The notes under the pieces are model-generated. The model saw nothing but the letters and a program-made list of their open reading frames with translations, searched no databases and was not told where the DNA came from. A DNA stretch of 64,000 nt from Chromera velia. Lineage: Eukaryota; Sar; Chromeraceae. The translations under genes were made by a program, and so were the position numbers. Below are positions 62,988 to 64,000 of the stretch, one piece after another. The DNA is taken from positions 10,001 through 74,000 of the forward strand of contig JAHBMJ010001218.1 of assembly GCA_018398765.1 (NCBI GenBank). The letters run 5' to 3'. Numbering within the stretch: position 1 is the stretch's first letter; each line of letters opens with the position of its first letter.

Positions 62988-63026
<39 letters not shown>

Positions 63027-64000
63027 AAGAAAGAAAGAAAGAAAGAAACCGACGGACCGGATCCGAATAGAGATCCGAAGTAACTAGACGATGAATCCTT
63101 CAACACCATCATGCCACTCGCTGCACAAGCCGACTTTGCGACTGTCACCTTCATGTTTCGAGACTCCACGGATCCCCATGGCCCCCCCCCTACCACCATC
63201 ACTTCTGCCCCCGTCCCGATTGCGTACATGCTTCTTCCCAAAACTGCAAAACTCTGAAGACCTCCCGCGCTGTGCCTCGAAGCCGACGGTGATGTAGGCA
63301 CCAAGCTTGCTCCCCTGTCTGCTAAGATTGGCTTTAAGTCAGTCACTGACAGATTTGCGACTATCATCGAGGTAGCCATTCTGATGACCTCTGCAGCAAC
63401 AATCAGGTGTCCCTCAGTCACGGCAAACAGAATCAACCCATCGATATTCTCTGCCCCCTCGGGAGGGGACAGACTGGAGGGCACAAACCCTCGAAGCTCT
63501 CTCCTCGCACATCGCACGGAAAAAAACGAAGAACCCAAACAGAGCTCGGGCAGACGGATCAGTAGGGACTCGGCCATCACGGCACCAGGGCAAGGTCTCG
63601 CAGGAGAGACGTCGAACACACGCACCTCGGCCCCGGCCCCATAGCTGCACAGAGGCATAAGAGCAGCCGTTCATAAACACACGTATTGAAAAAGTCATTT
63701 ATCGGCCTGCCGCCTTCCTACAGGTTGACACTGATCGAAGCAGAGGAGACACTTTCATTCACTTCCAGAGAGGAGACGGCAAAGAGCCGGGGGGGGCTCT
63801 CAGCTGAAATAGCGCGGCAGAAACCCCCCAGTCCTGCAAAATCTACCTTCAGTAATCATATGAGAAAAAGGTGGCTTGAAGAGAAAAAAGAGAGTCCAGA
63901 GGAGGCAGAGAGACCCACCAGCACCAGGTTGCTCTTTCGGAGATATCTGTGACTCCCATGAACTGTTCATGTTTTTTGAATTTGATCTCTTTCTGGTCTT
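46731..64000 (-). CDS. Very long multi-exon gene, nucleoporin-like scaffold (5' partial)
   Basis: More than 30 minus-strand exon blocks bounded by GT and AG. Firm ones include 63833-63763, 63644-63052, 62294-62091, 61982-61722, 61438-61208, 60834-60570, 60050-59864, 59326-59221, 58928-58870, 58388-57981, 57829-57582, 57082-56167, 55865-55723, 55446-55374, and on to 47027-46731. The 5' part has strand-like repeats such as AALCGDRTLRVWRQ, as in beta-propellers. The middle is Leu/Ala-rich helical (VALFRELFERLTEHS; AVRSLRQILWSLQLFSCFL), as in alpha-solenoids. The last exon is Gly-rich with FG dipeptides (GGGGFRGFGAGGAFGS). Propeller plus solenoid is the plan of scaffold nucleoporins (Nup155/Nup160/Nup133). 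That identity is an inference without a decisive motif, and two adjacent genes cannot be excluded. The 5' end is beyond the window. Confidence 0.5.
59864..63833 (-). other. Beta-propeller-like N-terminal exons
   Basis: The exons read GAEVRVFDVSPARP, DGLILFAVTEGHLIVAAEVI, ALCGDRTLRVW, RLLCLVYGTEAFVFKYKVHV: repeated short hydrophobic strands ending in aromatic residues, as in WD-like or nucleoporin propellers. The exon 60834-60570 carries an acidic run (EEEEEEEDGDEQ) and may mark the switch to the helical part. The intron between 63052 and 62294 holds the GAAA array. Confidence 0.45.
62373..62700. repeat. GAAA/GGAA array, about 330 bp
   Basis: Polypurine tetranucleotide repeat, GAAA units with GGAA and AAGA interruptions, inside the second well-supported intron of the long minus-strand gene. 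A smaller GA/GAAA run lies at about 62992-63048 just after the donor of the preceding exon. The long Lys/Glu or Phe/Leu/Ser frames here are artefacts. Confidence 0.95.

Overview
The window is nuclear DNA of an intron-rich unicellular eukaryote. Long genes are cut into many short exons (often 40-250 bp) by GT-AG introns packed with microsatellites. Splice acceptors are often preceded by TGCATGCAG, base composition is mixed, and there are Ty1/copia and virus-like insertions. Together this suggests an alveolate alga, most likely a chromerid (Chromera/Vitrella type). The assignment is an inference from style; no rRNA or organelle marker is present. No bacterial operons, tRNA, rRNA or CRISPR array were seen.

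Layout. (1) 0.2-3.2 kb: two divergent genes, a small two-repeat protein on the minus strand (runs off the left edge) and a two-exon N-myristoylated EF-hand-like protein on the plus strand. (2) 5.0-5.8 kb: a single-exon, proline-tailed unknown protein on the minus strand. (3) 8.7-24.1 kb: a large minus-strand gene that I could rebuild as 25 exons with matching splice phases, about 1,336 aa. Its N-terminal half holds at least two, probably three, globin-like domains; its C-terminal half is a six-helix polycystin/TRP-like cation channel with a coiled-coil tail. I know of no described protein with this architecture, and it is the most interesting item here. (4) 25.5-27.0 kb: a degenerate minisatellite. 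(5) 28.0-29.0 kb: a two-exon class I SAM methyltransferase. (6) 29.6-36.4 kb: a decayed Ty1/copia retrotransposon. (7) 36.4-45.4 kb: a decayed virus-like island with a primase-polymerase/D5 helicase pseudogene on the minus strand and a chromodomain ORF on the plus strand, interrupted by a 113-bp inverted-repeat element, a 231-bp MITE-like element and captured exon fragments. (8) 46.7-64.0 kb: a very long minus-strand gene (more than 30 exons, open at the right edge) with a beta-propeller-like start, a helical-repeat middle and a Gly/Phe-rich tail, resembling a scaffold nucleoporin.

Two patterns cross feature boundaries. In both mobile elements the reading frames are nearly continuous but carry TAA, TAG or TGA codons, many at positions expected to hold Gln, Arg or Trp, consistent with C-to-T decay. 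In the host genes, many introns begin with GTCAG runs that expand into GTCA microsatellites and end with TGCA runs that lead into the acceptor AG.
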